NCBI RefSeq assembly: GCF_014697105.1
Contig: NZ_JACJRF010000041.1
Span: 1 to 47,905, forward strand
Length of the DNA stretch: 47,905 nt
Direction: 5' to 3'
DNA from: Anabaena subtropica FACHB-260
GTDB lineage: Bacteria; Cyanobacteriota; Cyanobacteriia; Cyanobacteriales; Nostocaceae
Shown: positions 1 to 9,517 of the stretch, one piece after another
Position numbering within the stretch: position 1 is the first letter of the stretch
Layout: each line of letters opens with the position of its first letter
The notes under the pieces: model-generated
Seen by the model: only the letters and a program-made list of their open reading frames with translations
The model's database searches: none
Told to the model about the DNA's origin: nothing
Position numbers and translations under genes: made by a program

Positions 1-128
1 ATTTCCTGCCCTTTAATCAGATATAGGGCTTGTATTCGTTCTTTGCACCGAGACTGTTTTTGATGTCTGAGCCACTCCTCTAGTTCCTCGACACTTTCTT
101 CAATCTCAATATGCGTTACCCCTGCCAT
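1..128 (-). CDS. IS630-like transposase N-terminus (partial, runs off left edge)
   Basis: A minus-strand reading frame starts with ATG at 128 and stays open to the window edge (42 codons). The protein begins MAGVTHIEIEESVEELEEWL and continues with a basic segment ending ERIQALYLIKGQ. This resembles, from memory, the first helices of the helix-turn-helix domain of cyanobacterial IS630/Tc1-family transposases, which bind the element's terminal repeats. Only the N-terminus is visible, so it cannot be said whether the gene is intact or whether the DDE catalytic domain is present. No terminal inverted repeat or TA target duplication was recognised between 129 and 364. It could also be a stand-alone helix-turn-helix protein. 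Confidence 0.5.
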   Translation of the reverse strand, partial: MAGVTHIEIEESVEELEEWLRHQKQSRCKERIQALYLIKGQE

Positions 129-216
129 CACATACCCTGAATACTACTTCTGTCTATATTTACCATCTGTCGCATTCTTTTTTCAAATTGGTATTACCAA
201 TAGTTCTTCTTTGCGT

Positions 217-312
217 TTCTGCGCGACGGACACTTTGCTCTCTTCGAGACGCTTTGCGAACAAGTCGGGAGACCCGCCCACGCAAGTGTCCTCCTCTGCG
301 TGAAGCAAAACA
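217..312. repeat. small dispersed repeat-like GC-rich block
   Basis: In the AT-rich spacer between the transposase start and prfA lies a GC-rich block with GAGACGCTTTGCGAAC and GGGAGACCCGCCC. It resembles the small dispersed palindromic repeats scattered through Nostoc/Anabaena intergenic DNA and the block at 46516-46665 in this window. No coding potential was seen. Assignment rests on base composition and resemblance only. Confidence 0.35.
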
Positions 313-364
313 AAAACCGCCTGTTACTCACAGACGATTTAAACATAATTTATTCAACTAGATA

Positions 365-1465
365 TTAGCCAGCCGCGCTAGAAGTTGCTAACTCCGCCAA
401 CCGTTCCTGCTGGTCTTGAGAAATACAAGATTGGATGACCGTCTCTAAATCGCCTTCCAAAACAGGATTAAGCGAAAAGTTTTGACCTAAACGGTGGTCA
501 GTCGCACGGCTATCTTTATAATTATAAGTGCGAATTTTTTCTGATCGCGATCCTGTTCCCACTTGCGATCGCCTCATCGAAGTCACTTCTTCTTGTTGTT
601 CTCGTAGTTTGATCTCATACAATTTCGCGCGCAAAATCTGCATCGCCCGTTCTTTGTTTTGCAACTGGCTACGTTCTTCTGTACAGAAAATTCGTATTCC
701 CGTCGGTTTGTGCATTAAGTCAACAGCAGTTTCCACCTTGTTGACGTTTTGTCCACCAGCACCACCAGAACGAGCCGTAGTCATTTCAATATCTTTCGGG
801 TCAATGTGGATTTCTACTTCATCAACTTCTGGCATAATTGCCACTGTCGCCGTTGAAGTATGTACCCTTCCCCCAGCTTCCGTTGCTGGTACACGCTGCA
901 CGCGATGAACTCCGGCTTCAAACTTCAGCTTACTGTAAACGCTCTCACCTTGAATTTCCAGGATAACTTCTTTGAAGCCACCCATTTCACCAAGGGACTC
1001 ACTCACCAACTTCACCCGCCAGCCTTGAGTATCAGCATAGCGAGAATACATCCGCAATAAATCTCCAGCCCAAATACTCGCTTCATCGCCACCAGTACCA
1101 GCGCGAATTTCCAACATGATGTTTTTATCATCGTTGGGGTCACGGGGTAGGAGCAACACCTTCAAGCGCGTTTCTAAATACTCTATTTTTTCTTCTAATT
1201 CTTTTACTTCCAGAGCTGCCATTTCGTGCATATCTGGATCACCGTTGGCCTCTTTAAGTACCTGACGCGCCCCAATTAATTCTTCTTGGGCGATTTTCCA
1301 ATTATCATAAGTCTCTACAACTTCTTCTAAAGAAGAACGGGACTTAGCAATCTTTTGATACTCATCGGGGTTTTTAGCCGTGTCAGGGTCGCCCAGGCGA
1401 CGAGTCAGTTCATTGAAGGTTTGTTCAACGGATTTTAGTTTCTCCAGCAGGTATGATTCAGCCAT
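365..1465 (-). CDS. prfA: Peptide chain release factor 1 (RF1)
   Basis: This 366-aa protein recognises UAA and UAG stop codons in the ribosomal A site and triggers hydrolysis of peptidyl-tRNA. The GGQ hydrolysis motif is visible in [11 protein letters not shown]. The codon-recognition motif is PAT (in [13 protein letters not shown]), which marks RF1 rather than RF2. Length is normal for the family, and there is no RF2-type programmed frameshift. The start is ATG at 1465. It is the last gene of the long minus-strand ribosomal cluster, 102 nt after rpmE. A small hairpin followed by a T-run lies in that gap, so its level may be partly uncoupled from the ribosomal proteins. No convincing terminator was seen after its stop. 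Confidence 0.97.
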   Translation of the reverse strand: MAESYLLEKLKSVEQTFNELTRRLGDPDTAKNPDEYQKIAKSRSSLEEVVETYDNWKIAQEELIGARQVLKEANGDPDMHEMAALEVKELEEKIEYLETRLKVLLLPRDPNDDKNIMLEIRAGTGGDEASIWAGDLLRMYSRYADTQGWRVKLVSESLGEMGGFKEVILEIQGESVYSKLKFEAGVHRVQRVPATEAGGRVHTSTATVAIMPEVDEVEIHIDPKDIEMTTARSGGAGGQNVNKVETAVDLMHKPTGIRIFCTEERSQLQNKERAMQILRAKLYEIKLREQQEEVTSMRRSQVGTGSRSEKIRTYNYKDSRATDHRLGQNFSLNPVLEGDLETVIQSCISQDQQERLAELATSSAAG

Positions 1466-1509
1466 AATGAGTGCGATCGCTCCTTTAAAAAATAACCAGT
1501 TGGCTCGGC

Positions 1510-1544
1510 AAAAAATGACAATCGACCCAGCAGACGCAGGGTCG
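1510..1544 (-). terminator. Hairpin plus T-run between rpmE and prfA
   Basis: On the minus strand CGACCC (1528-1523) pairs with GGGTCG (1544-1539) around a 10-nt loop. Six T residues (plus-strand A-run 1510-1515) follow after a short gap. The 6-bp stem and the spacing make it a weak intrinsic terminator or attenuator that could lower prfA transcription relative to the ribosomal genes. No expression evidence is available. Confidence 0.3.
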
Positions 1545-1567
1545 TCGTTAACAGCAGAGCCAAACCG

Positions 1568-1807
1568 CTACTTTTTCTTTTGTTCGCCGGAGCTTTGAGT
1601 GCTGCTCATACCGTACTTACGCAAGAAGCGCTCTACTCTACCCTCAGTATCAATAATTTTCTGAGTACCAGTATAAAAAGGGTGGTTGCCAGACCAAACA
1701 TCAACGTGTAATTCTGGTTTAGTAGAACCAACGGTCATCACAACTTGACCATTGCAATACACTTTTGCGTCTGGATACCACTTGGGATGAATATCAGATT
1801 TAGCCAT
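1568..1807 (-). CDS. rpmE: 50S ribosomal protein L31
   Basis: 79 aa, starting MAKSDIHPKWYPDAKVYCNG. L31 bridges the central protuberance of the 50S and the 30S head. The family core NHPFYTGTQK and GRVERFLRKYGM are present. Only one cysteine (C18) remains; the CxxC pairs that bind zinc in the C+ form are missing (WSGNHPF instead of CSKCHPF), so this is a zinc-independent C- version. It lies between rpsI and prfA in the alpha-operon tail. Start is ATG at 1807 with AAAGGAACA just upstream. Confidence 0.95.
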   Translation of the reverse strand: MAKSDIHPKWYPDAKVYCNGQVVMTVGSTKPELHVDVWSGNHPFYTGTQKIIDTEGRVERFLRKYGMSSTQSSGEQKKK

Positions 1808-1909
1808 TGTTCCTTTTGTGGTGAATCTATATAAATTATAACTTTTTAGAGGTTATGGGCTAGAGATTAGATAGTTTATAGCCAATCCCCAGCACCTCAT
1901 CCCCATCTC

Positions 1910-2326
1910 CTATCGTTTGGAGTATTGAGGAGCTTTCCGGGCTTTGTGCAAACCATACTTTTTCCGTTCTTTTGCCCTGGGATCGCGTGTTAAGTAGCCT
2001 TCGGTTTTTAAAGGTGGACGATTTTCGGGGTCTAATTGGCATAAAGCACGGGCAACTCCCAAGCGCACGGAGTCAGCTTGTCCAGTTAAGCCACCGCCTT
2101 CTGCTTTTACCAAAATGTCGTATTCGTTTTCTAGCCCCAGGGTTTCCAAGGGGGCTTTGATAACGCCCAAATAATTGGCGTTGAATTGGAAGTACAAGTC
2201 TCCGGGCTTGCCATTCACAATCAACTGTCCACTACCGGGAACTAGACGCACCCGTGCTACTGATGATTTTCGGCGACCAGTACCCCAGTACACGGCGCGA
2301 CCGCTATTCGCTTCTGCTACTACCAT
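1910..2326 (-). CDS. rpsI: 30S ribosomal protein S9
   Basis: 138 aa, normal length. S9 sits in the 30S head, and its C-terminal tail reaches the P-site tRNA anticodon; the expected basic end [11 protein letters not shown] is present. The N-terminal core reads [14 protein letters not shown]. Its ATG overlaps the rplM stop codon by one base (TAATG), indicating translational coupling, as in the widespread rplM-rpsI pair. Confidence 0.97.
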   Translation of the reverse strand: MVVAEANSGRAVYWGTGRRKSSVARVRLVPGSGQLIVNGKPGDLYFQFNANYLGVIKAPLETLGLENEYDILVKAEGGGLTGQADSVRLGVARALCQLDPENRPPLKTEGYLTRDPRAKERKKYGLHKARKAPQYSKR

Positions 2327-2781
2327 TAACTTTCTGCTCCAGGGATTGTATTAATGTTGAGTTCTTTAGGTTTTTGGGCGTCGTGGGGATGAGTAGGCCC
2401 AGCGTAGACTTTTAGTTTAGTGAACAACTGCTTACCCAAGCTATTTTTGGGTAGCATACCTTTGACTGCGTGTTCAAGAATTCTTTCTGGTAAGCGTTGT
2501 TGTAGTTTGGCGAAGGTTTCTGTCTTCATCCCACCAGGACGGCCAGAGTGCCGACGGTAGAGTTTTTGGGTACGTTTTTTACCTGTAACTGCTACTTTTT
2601 CAGCATTTACGACAATAACGAAGTCACCTGTATCCATGTGGGGTGTATAGTGAGCCTTATTTTTGCCTCTTAAAATCATGGCAATTTCGCTGGCAAGGCG
2701 ACCGAGGCGTTTGTCCGTAGCATCTACTACGTACCAATCACGCTCAAGGGACTCTTGAGGAGGAAGGTATGTTTTACTCAT
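2326..2781 (-). CDS. rplM: 50S ribosomal protein L13
   Basis: L13 is an early-assembling 23S rRNA-binding protein. I place the start at the ATG at 2781 (protein [20 protein letters not shown], 151 aa) because AAAGGACAAATAAAA lies directly upstream. A further in-frame start at 2817 would add 12 residues with no family counterpart. Signature segments [12 protein letters not shown] and the C-terminal [14 protein letters not shown] are present. The stop overlaps the rpsI start by one base. The spacer to truA (2782-2853) is mainly heptamer repeats. Confidence 0.95.
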   Translation of the reverse strand: MSKTYLPPQESLERDWYVVDATDKRLGRLASEIAMILRGKNKAHYTPHMDTGDFVIVVNAEKVAVTGKKRTQKLYRRHSGRPGGMKTETFAKLQQRLPERILEHAVKGMLPKNSLGKQLFTKLKVYAGPTHPHDAQKPKELNINTIPGAES

Positions 2782-2810
2782 TTTTATTTGTCCTTTGTCA
2801 TTTTTTTCAG

Positions 2811-2892
2811 AGTCCATAGTCTATAGTCCATAGTCCATAGCAAAAGCTTTTGACTAATGACTCTTGACTAATGACTCTTGACTAATAACTAA
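2811..2892. repeat. Heptamer tandem repeats at truA 3' end and rplM leader
   Basis: Two arrays are visible. 2811-2840 is four units of AGTCCAT/AGTCTAT. 2851-2892 is six units alternating TGACTAA and TGACTCT, with the last unit TAACTAA. The second array overlaps the coding end of truA: its TAG stop (2854-2856) and the last codons are made of repeat units. Heptameric short tandem repeats of this kind are a known feature of Nostoc/Anabaena genomes. Confidence 0.9.
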
Positions 2893-3702
2893 CTTTGGCA
2901 TGGTGTCATACCAAACGTCAGGGGTAAAGGGAAAATCTGGATAGCCGACCCGTAAGAGGCATAAACCTTGTGACGGCGCGGCGTGTTTTACTTCTTCCCG
3001 GCGTTGTTCTTTCCAGAGTTCGGTGAAGTTAGTCAGAGTTCTTTGTCCAGAACCTACCTGTGCTAACATTCCTACCAACAGTCGCACCATGCCATATAAA
3101 AATCCATCTGCCTGAATTTCAATATGGATAAACGGCCCACTACGATGACACTCTACTGCTTGCACCTCTACCCAAGAATGCGATCGCTTTGAACCTGCAC
3201 GGTGAAATGCAGCTAGATGATGCTTTCCCATCAGAGGTTCGAGGGCAGCCTGCATGAGAGCTTCATCAAGGGGTGCATAATAATAATGCCAACTGAAGGG
3301 TGTCACGAACAAATTCGGTCGATCTTCAGTGTAAATTGTGTAGCGATACCGCCTGTAAGCTGCACTAAAGCGAGCGTGCCAACGGTTTCCTACACTTGCT
3401 GAAGCCTTTATTAATATATCCTTGGGCAGATAACTATTGAGAACCGATGCCCACTTGTGTGCAGGAATCAAACCTGTCGCTTCAAAATGGGCTACCTGAG
3501 CAGCAGCATGGACTCCGCTATCAGTACGTCCTGCACCATGTAGTGTGACATGATGCCCCAAAATTTTAGCGATCGCTGTCTCAATTTCTTCCTGAACTGT
3601 TCGATGCTGCTTTTGTCTTTGCCAGCCATGAAAGTGAGTGCCAAGGTATTGAATTACCAAGGCTACTCGCTGAGTTTGTTTAGGCTGGTGACTATCTAAC
3701 AT
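2854..3702 (-). CDS. truA: tRNA pseudouridine(38-40) synthase TruA
   Basis: 282 aa. It isomerises uridines 38-40 in the anticodon stem-loop of tRNAs. The catalytic aspartate is D61 in GAGRTDSGVHA. Other family segments are YLGTHFHGWQRQ near the N-terminus and DGFLYGMVRLLVG near residues 199-211. It lies between rplQ and rplM, a common place for truA in bacteria with the alpha operon. The C-terminal residues VISQESLVKSH are encoded by the heptamer array at 2851-2892, so the tail is probably a repeat-derived extension with no function in catalysis. Confidence 0.96.
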   Translation of the reverse strand: MLDSHQPKQTQRVALVIQYLGTHFHGWQRQKQHRTVQEEIETAIAKILGHHVTLHGAGRTDSGVHAAAQVAHFEATGLIPAHKWASVLNSYLPKDILIKASASVGNRWHARFSAAYRRYRYTIYTEDRPNLFVTPFSWHYYYAPLDEALMQAALEPLMGKHHLAAFHRAGSKRSHSWVEVQAVECHRSGPFIHIEIQADGFLYGMVRLLVGMLAQVGSGQRTLTNFTELWKEQRREEVKHAAPSQGLCLLRVGYPDFPFTPDVWYDTMPKLVISQESLVKSH

Positions 3703-3772
3703 AGAATCTTTTACTAAAGGCTGAAGTAGGTGCTATTGAGCAAAGGATTTACCCTTTGGACTTCTGCCTTCT

Positions 3773-4123
3773 TTAAACCAGCTCAATAATTGCCATCTCA
3801 GCATTGTCTCCCCGACGAGGTACAGTATGCAGGATGCGTGTGTATCCACCTTGACGATTACTGTATCGAGAGGGGACTTGCTCAAACAGCGCATGGACTA
3901 GCTGTTTATCGTATATGTAGCCCAAAGCTTCCCGACGTGCTGCCAATGAGCCATCTTTTGCTAAGGTGATCATTTTTTCTACTTCGCTTCGCAACACTTT
4001 TGCACGAATTAGAGTAGTAGTAATCCGACCATGACGGATTAACTCAGTAGTCAACGCTCGTAACAGGGCGCGGCGCTGATCTGCTGGTTTACCAAGTTTT
4101 TTGACCCGATTCCGGTGACGCAT
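3773..4123 (-). CDS. rplQ: 50S ribosomal protein L17
   Basis: 116 aa, starting [21 protein letters not shown]17 lies near the polypeptide exit tunnel. The ATG at 4123 is chosen because the protein then matches the universal L17 N-terminus. A longer frame to 4222 would overlap rpoA and adds 33 unrelated residues. The gene starts 34 nt after the rpoA stop, the usual alpha-operon order. Confidence 0.96.
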   Translation of the reverse strand: MRHRNRVKKLGKPADQRRALLRALTTELIRHGRITTTLIRAKVLRSEVEKMITLAKDGSLAARREALGYIYDKQLVHALFEQVPSRYSNRQGGYTRILHTVPRRGDNAEMAIIELV

Positions 4124-4157
4124 AACAATACTACAGTGAACTTTGAACGATTTAAAA

Positions 4158-5105
4158 TTAGCTGTGTTTAGAGCTTCTTTCTTGGGGCAAGGTAATGCCC
4201 AAACGTCGCTGTAAAGCTTCAACGACCTCTTCTGCTGACTTCTGACCGAAGTTTTTAATTTCTAACAAGTCTTCTTGGGTGTAATCCAACAAGTCAGCCA
4301 CAGAATTAACCTGCGCCCGCTTGAGACAGTTGTAGGCTCTTACAGAAAGCTGCAACTCTTCGATAGGAATCTGGGCAGTTGGATCATCTGGAATATCGGA
4401 ATTTGTATCTGTTGGTTCTAGTGAAATGTCTTTCAACGGGTTGAACAAATCTACTAGAATTCCTGCTGCTGATGATAGTGCTTCTTGAGGAGAAATACTA
4501 CCATTTGTCCAGACTTCTAACAGTAGTCTGTCTTTGGTGATCGAACCATCTGCTCGTACTTCCTCGACGCTGTAGTTAACTTTTCGCACTGGCATAAATA
4601 TCGAGTCGATTTGCAAAAAGTCCAAAGATGTAGCTTCTTCGCGTCCTCTTTCTACTGTGCGATATCCTTTGCCCCTCTCAATGCGAAATTCCATTTCCAG
4701 TTTGCCGCCCTCAGCAATAGTAGCTACGTACTGAGTAGGATCGATAATTTCTACTTCACTTGGCAAATCAAAATGGGATGCAGTGATTGTTGCTGGCCCG
4801 TTAACTAATAATCTGCCAATCTGGGCTTGAGACGAATAGCTCTTGAGGATGACTTCTTTCATCCGCATGATGATTTCTAAAACATCTTCTCGTACGCCCG
4901 GAACCGTGGCAAACTCGTGGGAGACACCCGCAATCCGCACTGCTGTGACTGCTGTTCCCTCTAGATTGGACAGTAAAACTCGCCGCAACGCATTGCCGAC
5001 TGTTGTTCCTTGACCACGTTCTAGAGGTTCTAGGATAAATTTACTGTAATGATTCCGACTTTCCTCTGTATTTGACTCTACACATTCAATTTGAAACTGC
5101 GCCAC
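4158..5105 (-). CDS. rpoA: RNA polymerase subunit alpha
   Basis: 315 aa from a GTG start at 5105 ([11 protein letters not shown], initiator read as Met). GGAGG lies 7 nt upstream, so the longer ATG frame to 5144 is rejected. Alpha dimerises to seed polymerase assembly; the N-terminal domain (about 1-235) includes [22 protein letters not shown]. The C-terminal domain (about 250-310) has the helix-hairpin-helix that contacts UP-element DNA and activators, seen in [18 protein letters not shown] and [15 protein letters not shown] 320-nt spacer separates it from rpsK, long enough for its own promoter or leader. Confidence 0.97.
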   Translation of the reverse strand: MAQFQIECVESNTEESRNHYSKFILEPLERGQGTTVGNALRRVLLSNLEGTAVTAVRIAGVSHEFATVPGVREDVLEIIMRMKEVILKSYSSQAQIGRLLVNGPATITASHFDLPSEVEIIDPTQYVATIAEGGKLEMEFRIERGKGYRTVERGREEATSLDFLQIDSIFMPVRKVNYSVEEVRADGSITKDRLLLEVWTNGSISPQEALSSAAGILVDLFNPLKDISLEPTDTNSDIPDDPTAQIPIEELQLSVRAYNCLKRAQVNSVADLLDYTQEDLLEIKNFGQKSAEEVVEALQRRLGITLPQERSSKHS

Positions 5106-5425
5106 GGAGTAGCCTCCCTTAATTAAGGTGCTGCTAGCAGGCAAAATATTTGCCTCTCGAATTTACTTTATTGCCTTGGGCTGGCTTAGGTGTATCAAAC
5201 TGCCAACATCTAGTGGTAGTGGGGTTTGACACGCCTATTGAGCTTGCAGGCATTCATTATATTTTGGGTGATTTGGAGTATAACAGCCCTCCCCAATGGA
5301 AGAGCTGACACGCTTGTTATCGTCCCAGCCGTTTGAAGTTCTTTTACATTTACTTCACTTGCCAAGCAATCGCATGTGATTTTCTTTGCTAAAACTTCTT
5401 GCCCTCACCAGTCAAAGCTGTTGAC
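5106..5425 (-). promoter_or_regulatory. rpsK-rpoA spacer with leader hairpin and candidate internal promoter
   Basis: No gene is present; many bacteria carry rpsD here. An imperfect inverted repeat pairs GGTGTATCAAAC (5189-5200) with GTTTGACACGCC (5224-5235), 12 positions with one mismatch and one G-T pair, 84 nt upstream of the rpoA GTG. On the minus strand a consensus TATAAT (5261-5256) sits just upstream of this hairpin, though no strong -35 was found. This arrangement would give an rpoA transcript starting with the hairpin. The regulatory role is inferred from position only. Confidence 0.35.
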
Positions 5426-5821
5426 TTATACGCGACGACGCTTTGGTGGACGGCAACCATTATGAGGAATTGGGGTAATGTCCCGGATCAGGGTAATTTC
5501 TAGCCCTGCTCCTTGGATTGCCCGAATCGCAGTTTCTCTACCCGCGCCTGGGCCACTAACCATTACTTCAATTTGGCGCATTCCTTGATCCATAGCTCGT
5601 CTGGCTGCACTCTCAGCTGCGGTTTGCGCTGCAAAAGGAGTTCCCTTTTTCGCGCCTTTAAAACCACTAGAACCAGCACTAGCCCAGGAGATCACATCTC
5701 CATTTTGATCGGTGATGGTGACAATGCTATTGTTGAAAGTAGACTGGATGTAAGCCATTCCGTTAGGAACGTTCCGTTTCTGCTTCTTACTACCAGATTT
5801 TTTTGTTGGTTGTCTCGCCAT
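5426..5821 (-). CDS. rpsK: 30S ribosomal protein S11
   Basis: 131 aa. S11 forms part of the platform near the 30S E site and contacts mRNA upstream of the P-site codon. Conserved blocks [32 protein letters not shown] and the basic C-terminus [14 protein letters not shown] are present. It starts with ATG 54 nt after the rpsM stop and is the last gene before the long spacer to rpoA. Confidence 0.97.
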   Translation of the reverse strand: MARQPTKKSGSKKQKRNVPNGMAYIQSTFNNSIVTITDQNGDVISWASAGSSGFKGAKKGTPFAAQTAAESAARRAMDQGMRQIEVMVSGPGAGRETAIRAIQGAGLEITLIRDITPIPHNGCRPPKRRRV

Positions 5822-5875
5822 ATTATTTCAGTTAATCTCAGGTAAAACTTGCTATTGGTAGCAAGTAAAGAAATA

Positions 5876-6256
5876 TTACTTGCCAGGAGCCTTCTTCTTA
5901 CCGGCCACTGTCTGCCTTCTCCCACGACGGGTTCTAGCATTAGTCCGCGTCCTTTGTCCTCTGACTGGTAAGCCCATCCGATGACGACGGCCTCTGTATG
6001 TACCAATGTCTACCAGGCGCTTGATGTTCATTGCTTCCAAGCGCCGCAAGTCACCTTCAACTTGATAGTTGCTTTCGACTTCGCCTCGCAGGGCTGCTAC
6101 ATCAGCATCGCTGAGGTCTTTAACGCGGGTATCTGGGTTAACCCCGGTAGCCGCAAGAATTTCTTGCGACCGTGATAGTCCAATTCCGTAGATATAAGTT
6201 AGACCAATTTCAACGCGTTTGTCGCGTGGAAGGTCTACACCGGCAATACGTGCCAC
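5876..6256 (-). CDS. rpsM: 30S ribosomal protein S13
   Basis: 126 aa. S13 in the 30S head contacts the 50S subunit and P-site tRNA. The sequence starts [20 protein letters not shown] and has [22 protein letters not shown] followed by a basic tail. Length is normal. It follows rpmJ in the order typical of alpha operons (infA-rpmJ-rpsM-rpsK-rpoA-rplQ). Confidence 0.97.
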
Positions 6257-6371
6257 GATGAGTACTCCCTATTTTTCTCGCAGTTGCTGATCGAAAAACG
6301 CGTTTAACCGCGTCTGTTGTGTTTTGGTTGGTGATGATATGGATGCGCGTCACTCTCACCGTTGAGGAATG

Positions 6372-6485
6372 TTATCCTTGACGTTGCTTATGTTTGGGAT
6401 TGACACAGATCACCATAACGCGTCCACGACGGCGAATCACGTTACACTTTTCACAAATTTTCTTGACTGAGGCTCTGACTTTCAT
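6372..6485 (-). CDS. rpmJ: 50S ribosomal protein L36
   Basis: A 37-aa frame from ATG at 6485 to TAA at 6372-6374, short enough to be missed by length filters. It starts [20 protein letters not shown] and ends NPKHKQRQG. The zinc-ribbon ligands C11, C14, C27 and H32 are all present, so this is the zinc-binding form. It lies between infA and rpsM, the standard position. Confidence 0.96.
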   Translation of the reverse strand: MKVRASVKKICEKCNVIRRRGRVMVICVNPKHKQRQG

Positions 6486-6601
6486 GCCTTTAAAAATTGA
6501 CTCCAAATATTAAATTATAGCATTTCTAGAAAATTTTATGCAATTAAGTAAATGGGTAACACCCAAATAAATTGTTTTATGGTAGACTTCCTTACATATA
6601 T

Positions 6602-6826
6602 CTACTTCTTCCGCAGTCTGTACGTGATTCTGCCTTTTGTGAGATCGTAGGGAGTCAGTTCAACTTTGACGCGATCGCCAGGCAAAATCTTGATATAGTT
6701 ACGCCGAATCTTGCCAGATATGTGTGCCAAAACGTTGAAACCGTTATCTAGATCAACGCGAAACATGGCATTAGGCAAAGACTCAGTGACAGTGCCTTCC
6801 ATTTCAATCAAATCTTGTTTAGACAA
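6602..6826 (-). CDS. infA: Translation initiation factor IF-1
   Basis: 74 aa, starting [22 protein letters not shown]-1 binds the 30S A site during initiation. It is a single OB fold with the family segments [20 protein letters not shown] and [20 protein letters not shown]. The order secY-adk-infA-rpmJ is conserved here. A 176-nt gap precedes it (adk stop at 7003). Confidence 0.97.
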
Positions 6827-7002
6827 GTCTTTTCCTCAATTCAACAACTTTTTGTTCGGTTGCAGCACTCATCTGCAAAAGAACACATTTTAAGAAATAT
6901 ATCAACTGTTTATTAATATATCTTAGCTAAATTTGACAACATCTTGAGTTAAGGAGGGAGTGATGAATATCTTATTCCCTACTCCCTAGGCTTTAGTCTC
7001 GG

Positions 7003-7557
7003 TTATGAACCTAAAGTTTTTTTCAATTCGTGAGTGACATCTTCTTGGGATTGGTCGCCATTGATAGTTAAAAGTTTTTGGCGATCGCTGTAATAATCAA
7101 TTAGAGGTGCAGTATCATTGCGGTAGATTTCTAGGCGGCGACGGATTACCTCTTCGGTGTCATCTTTCCGGCCTCTGGATAACAAGCGCGTCACCACAAC
7201 ATCATCTGGTGCATCTAAATTGACTACTCTTTCGCCACCTTGACCTATTTTTTGCAGCAATTCTTCCAGAAAAGCGGCTTGTGTAACTTTACGAGGAAAA
7301 CCATCTAATATCCAGCCAGATTTGGCATCTGATTGATCAAGACGTTCTTCTACTAAGTCTTGCACTAACTGGTCAGGAACCAACTCACCGCTATCAACAT
7401 AGCCTTGAGCTTTGATTCCTAAAGGAGTTTGCTCTTTCATGGCTTGCCGCAATATATCTCCAGTGGAAATATGCGGAATATGCAAATGCTCTGCCAAAAT
7501 TTGAGCTTGTGTTCCTTTACCTGCTCCAGGCGGTCCCAAGAAGATTAGTCGGGTCAC
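7003..7557 (-). CDS. adk: Adenylate kinase (short-lid form)
   Basis: 184 aa. It interconverts AMP and ATP with two ADP. The P-loop GPPGAGKGT lies at residues 8-16, [11 protein letters not shown] is the AMP-binding region, and DGFPR follows. The arginine-rich lid segment [15 protein letters not shown] is the short version that lacks the approximately 30-residue lid insertion of the E. coli enzyme, so no zinc-type lid is present. The start codon is GTG at 7557, overlapping the secY TAG stop by one base (TAGTG), which implies translational coupling. Confidence 0.96.
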   Translation of the reverse strand: MTRLIFLGPPGAGKGTQAQILAEHLHIPHISTGDILRQAMKEQTPLGIKAQGYVDSGELVPDQLVQDLVEERLDQSDAKSGWILDGFPRKVTQAAFLEELLQKIGQGGERVVNLDAPDDVVVTRLLSRGRKDDTEEVIRRRLEIYRNDTAPLIDYYSDRQKLLTINGDQSQEDVTHELKKTLGS

Positions 7558-8870
7558 TATTGTTTCACCATTCCTTCATAACGCTGAGAAATAACATAAG
7601 TTTGGACTTGTTTAGCGGTTTCAATCGCCACACCAACCAGAATTAGCAAAGAGGTTGCACCAAGTCCTCTAAAAGTTGGTACTCCTAGAGCTCTTTCCAC
7701 GGCGGTAGGAATAATTGCCACCAAGCCCAAAAAGATTGCACCCAAGAAAGTTAGTCGGTTAATTACCCGCTCGATATATTCACTAGTTGCTTTACCTGGA
7801 CGAATACCCGGAATACTAGAACCCATTTTTTTCAGGTTCTGGGCTACATCAACAGGGTTAACAATCAAAGACGAATAGAAGTAGCTAAAGAAAACAATGG
7901 AAATTAAGTACACCAACGCATATACCCAAGACCCAGAACCACCGGGACTCAGATAGGTGTTGACTATGTTTGCCAATTCTGGGTTTTTGGTAAAATTAGC
8001 AATCAAAAGAGGTAGGCTCAGGATGGCTGCTGCAAAAATGATGGGCATTACACCACCGGAAATGAGGCGTAAGGGTAAGTAGCTACGCTGTTCTGCTAAC
8101 ACGCGACGACCTACTTGACGACGAGCTGAGATGATCGGGATGCGACGGATACCTTCCTGAACAAATACGATACCCACGATTGTTGCCAGGAATACCAACA
8201 CTAGCACAATTACGCGACCAACGATTTCTCTACCGCCAACTTGCACCAAGTCAATGGTGTCACCCAAGGATTTTGGTAAGGAAGCGACAATGTTGACAAA
8301 AATCAACAAAGATGCGCCATTACCAATACCCCGTTCTGTGATCAGTTCCGATGCCCACATGACAAACATAGAACCAGCAGTCAGTGAGATCGCTGTTTCT
8401 GCTACAAATATTGGACCTGGCTGTAATGCAAATTGTTGAAGAAACAATGCAGAAAAAGCCACGCTCTGAAAGATTGCCCAGCCAACAGTTACATAGCGAG
8501 TAATTTGGGAAATTTTCCGTCTGCCCGCTTCACCCTCATTTTTTTGTAAATTTTCTAAAGATGGTATTGCCGCAGTCAGTAATTGGATGATAATTGACGC
8601 ATTAATAAAAGGCAAAATCCCTAAAGCGAAGACACCTAAAGTGGAAAGTCCTCGTCCAGAAAATATATCCAATAAACCGAATATGGCATTATTGCTTGAA
8701 ATGGCTTCGGCAAATCTAGTTCTATCAATTCCTGGTACTGGTAAAAAGATACCCAGGCGAACCAAAATTAAAATACCGACAGTTACAAGCAGCCTGCCTC
8801 TCAGCCCAGCCGCTTGTGCCATCTGCATAAAAGTTTCTTGAGCCGTTGGGGCTTTATCTCGACTGATCAT
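7557..8870 (-). CDS. secY: Protein translocase subunit SecY
   Basis: 437 aa, about ten transmembrane segments. SecY forms the protein-conducting channel of SecYEG in plasma and thylakoid membranes. The sequence shows the typical [20 protein letters not shown] plug/TM2 region and the C-terminal loop with [20 protein letters not shown]. It follows rplO by 71 nt and is directly coupled to adk. Length and order are normal. Confidence 0.97.
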   Translation of the reverse strand: MISRDKAPTAQETFMQMAQAAGLRGRLLVTVGILILVRLGIFLPVPGIDRTRFAEAISSNNAIFGLLDIFSGRGLSTLGVFALGILPFINASIIIQLLTAAIPSLENLQKNEGEAGRRKISQITRYVTVGWAIFQSVAFSALFLQQFALQPGPIFVAETAISLTAGSMFVMWASELITERGIGNGASLLIFVNIVASLPKSLGDTIDLVQVGGREIVGRVIVLVLVFLATIVGIVFVQEGIRRIPIISARRQVGRRVLAEQRSYLPLRLISGGVMPIIFAAAILSLPLLIANFTKNPELANIVNTYLSPGGSGSWVYALVYLISIVFFSYFYSSLIVNPVDVAQNLKKMGSSIPGIRPGKATSEYIERVINRLTFLGAIFLGLVAIIPTAVERALGVPTFRGLGATSLLILVGVAIETAKQVQTYVISQRYEGMVKQ

Positions 8871-8941
8871 AGAGTGCTACCTTTATCATGAACCAGGCGC
8901 TGGAAGCGAGTTTGCTAGCTTTCAAGTGCGCTGTTGGGCAA

Positions 8942-9388
8942 TCACCCTAAAACTTCACAACTCCCTCCAGCAGCCTCAATTTTGCTACGAGCTTGACCTG
9001 TAAAAGCTGCTGCTTTGACGTTGAGGGCTACGCCTAAATCTCCATTACCCAAAATCTTCAATGGGCCTTTGACAGCAGTCAAAATACCTGCCGTTTTCAA
9101 AGATTCCAAAGTTACTTCTGTATTTGCAGGAAGAGAGGCTAGCTTCTCTACATTAATCGTAGTGTAAATTTTCCGATTAACTACAGGAAAGCCCTTCAAC
9201 TTAGGTATCCGTCGGTACAATGGCTGCTGACCACCTTCAAAACCAGGTCTTGTACCGCTACCAGAACGAGATTTTTGACCTCTCATTCCTAGACCAGCAC
9301 TAGCACCTTGACCAGCAGAAATACCTCTACCTACACGGCGGCGGCGTTTTTTTGAGCCTTTTTGGGGCTTAACATCGTTGAGTCTCAT
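8942..9388 (-). CDS. rplO: 50S ribosomal protein L15
   Basis: 148 aa. L15 binds 23S rRNA domains during late 50S assembly. The basic glycine-rich N-terminus ([20 protein letters not shown]) and the [19 protein letters not shown] block identify it. rpmD (L30), which sits between rpsE and rplO in many bacteria, is absent; the spacer instead holds heptamers and a dispersed repeat. Confidence 0.96.
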   Translation of the reverse strand: MRLNDVKPQKGSKKRRRRVGRGISAGQGASAGLGMRGQKSRSGSGTRPGFEGGQQPLYRRIPKLKGFPVVNRKIYTTINVEKLASLPANTEVTLESLKTAGILTAVKGPLKILGNGDLGVALNVKAAAFTGQARSKIEAAGGSCEVLG

Positions 9389-9403
9389 AATCTTACTCTG
9401 TGT

Positions 9404-9488
9404 TTGTCAGTTGTCAGTTGTCAGTTGTGAGGCAGTGCGTTGGGCGGTTTCCCCGACTTAAAGCAACTGGTGAACCCGTAAAGGTCAG
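9404..9488. repeat. Heptamer array plus dispersed repeat, rplO-rpsE spacer
   Basis: Three perfect TTGTCAG heptamers and a fourth TTGTGAG unit occupy 9404-9431. They run into GCAGTGCGTTGGGCGG, a TTTCCCC core, then CAACTGGTGAACCC and a closing GGTCAG. The same layout occurs at 11063-11154 in the rplF-rpsH spacer, so this is a mobile-type dispersed repeat that incorporates the heptamer. It lies where rpmD would be in other bacteria. Confidence 0.85.
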
Positions 9489-9517
9489 CTGCTTCGGAAC
9501 TACAAACAAATGACTAC

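Noticed and set aside
4124-4222. A longer rplQ frame starting at 4222
   Set aside because: The extra 33 residues overlap rpoA and have no counterpart in L17; the ATG at 4123 gives the standard N-terminus.
5106-5144. A longer rpoA frame starting with ATG at 5144
   Set aside because: GGAGG sits directly before the GTG at 5105, and the added 13 residues cover that ribosome binding site.
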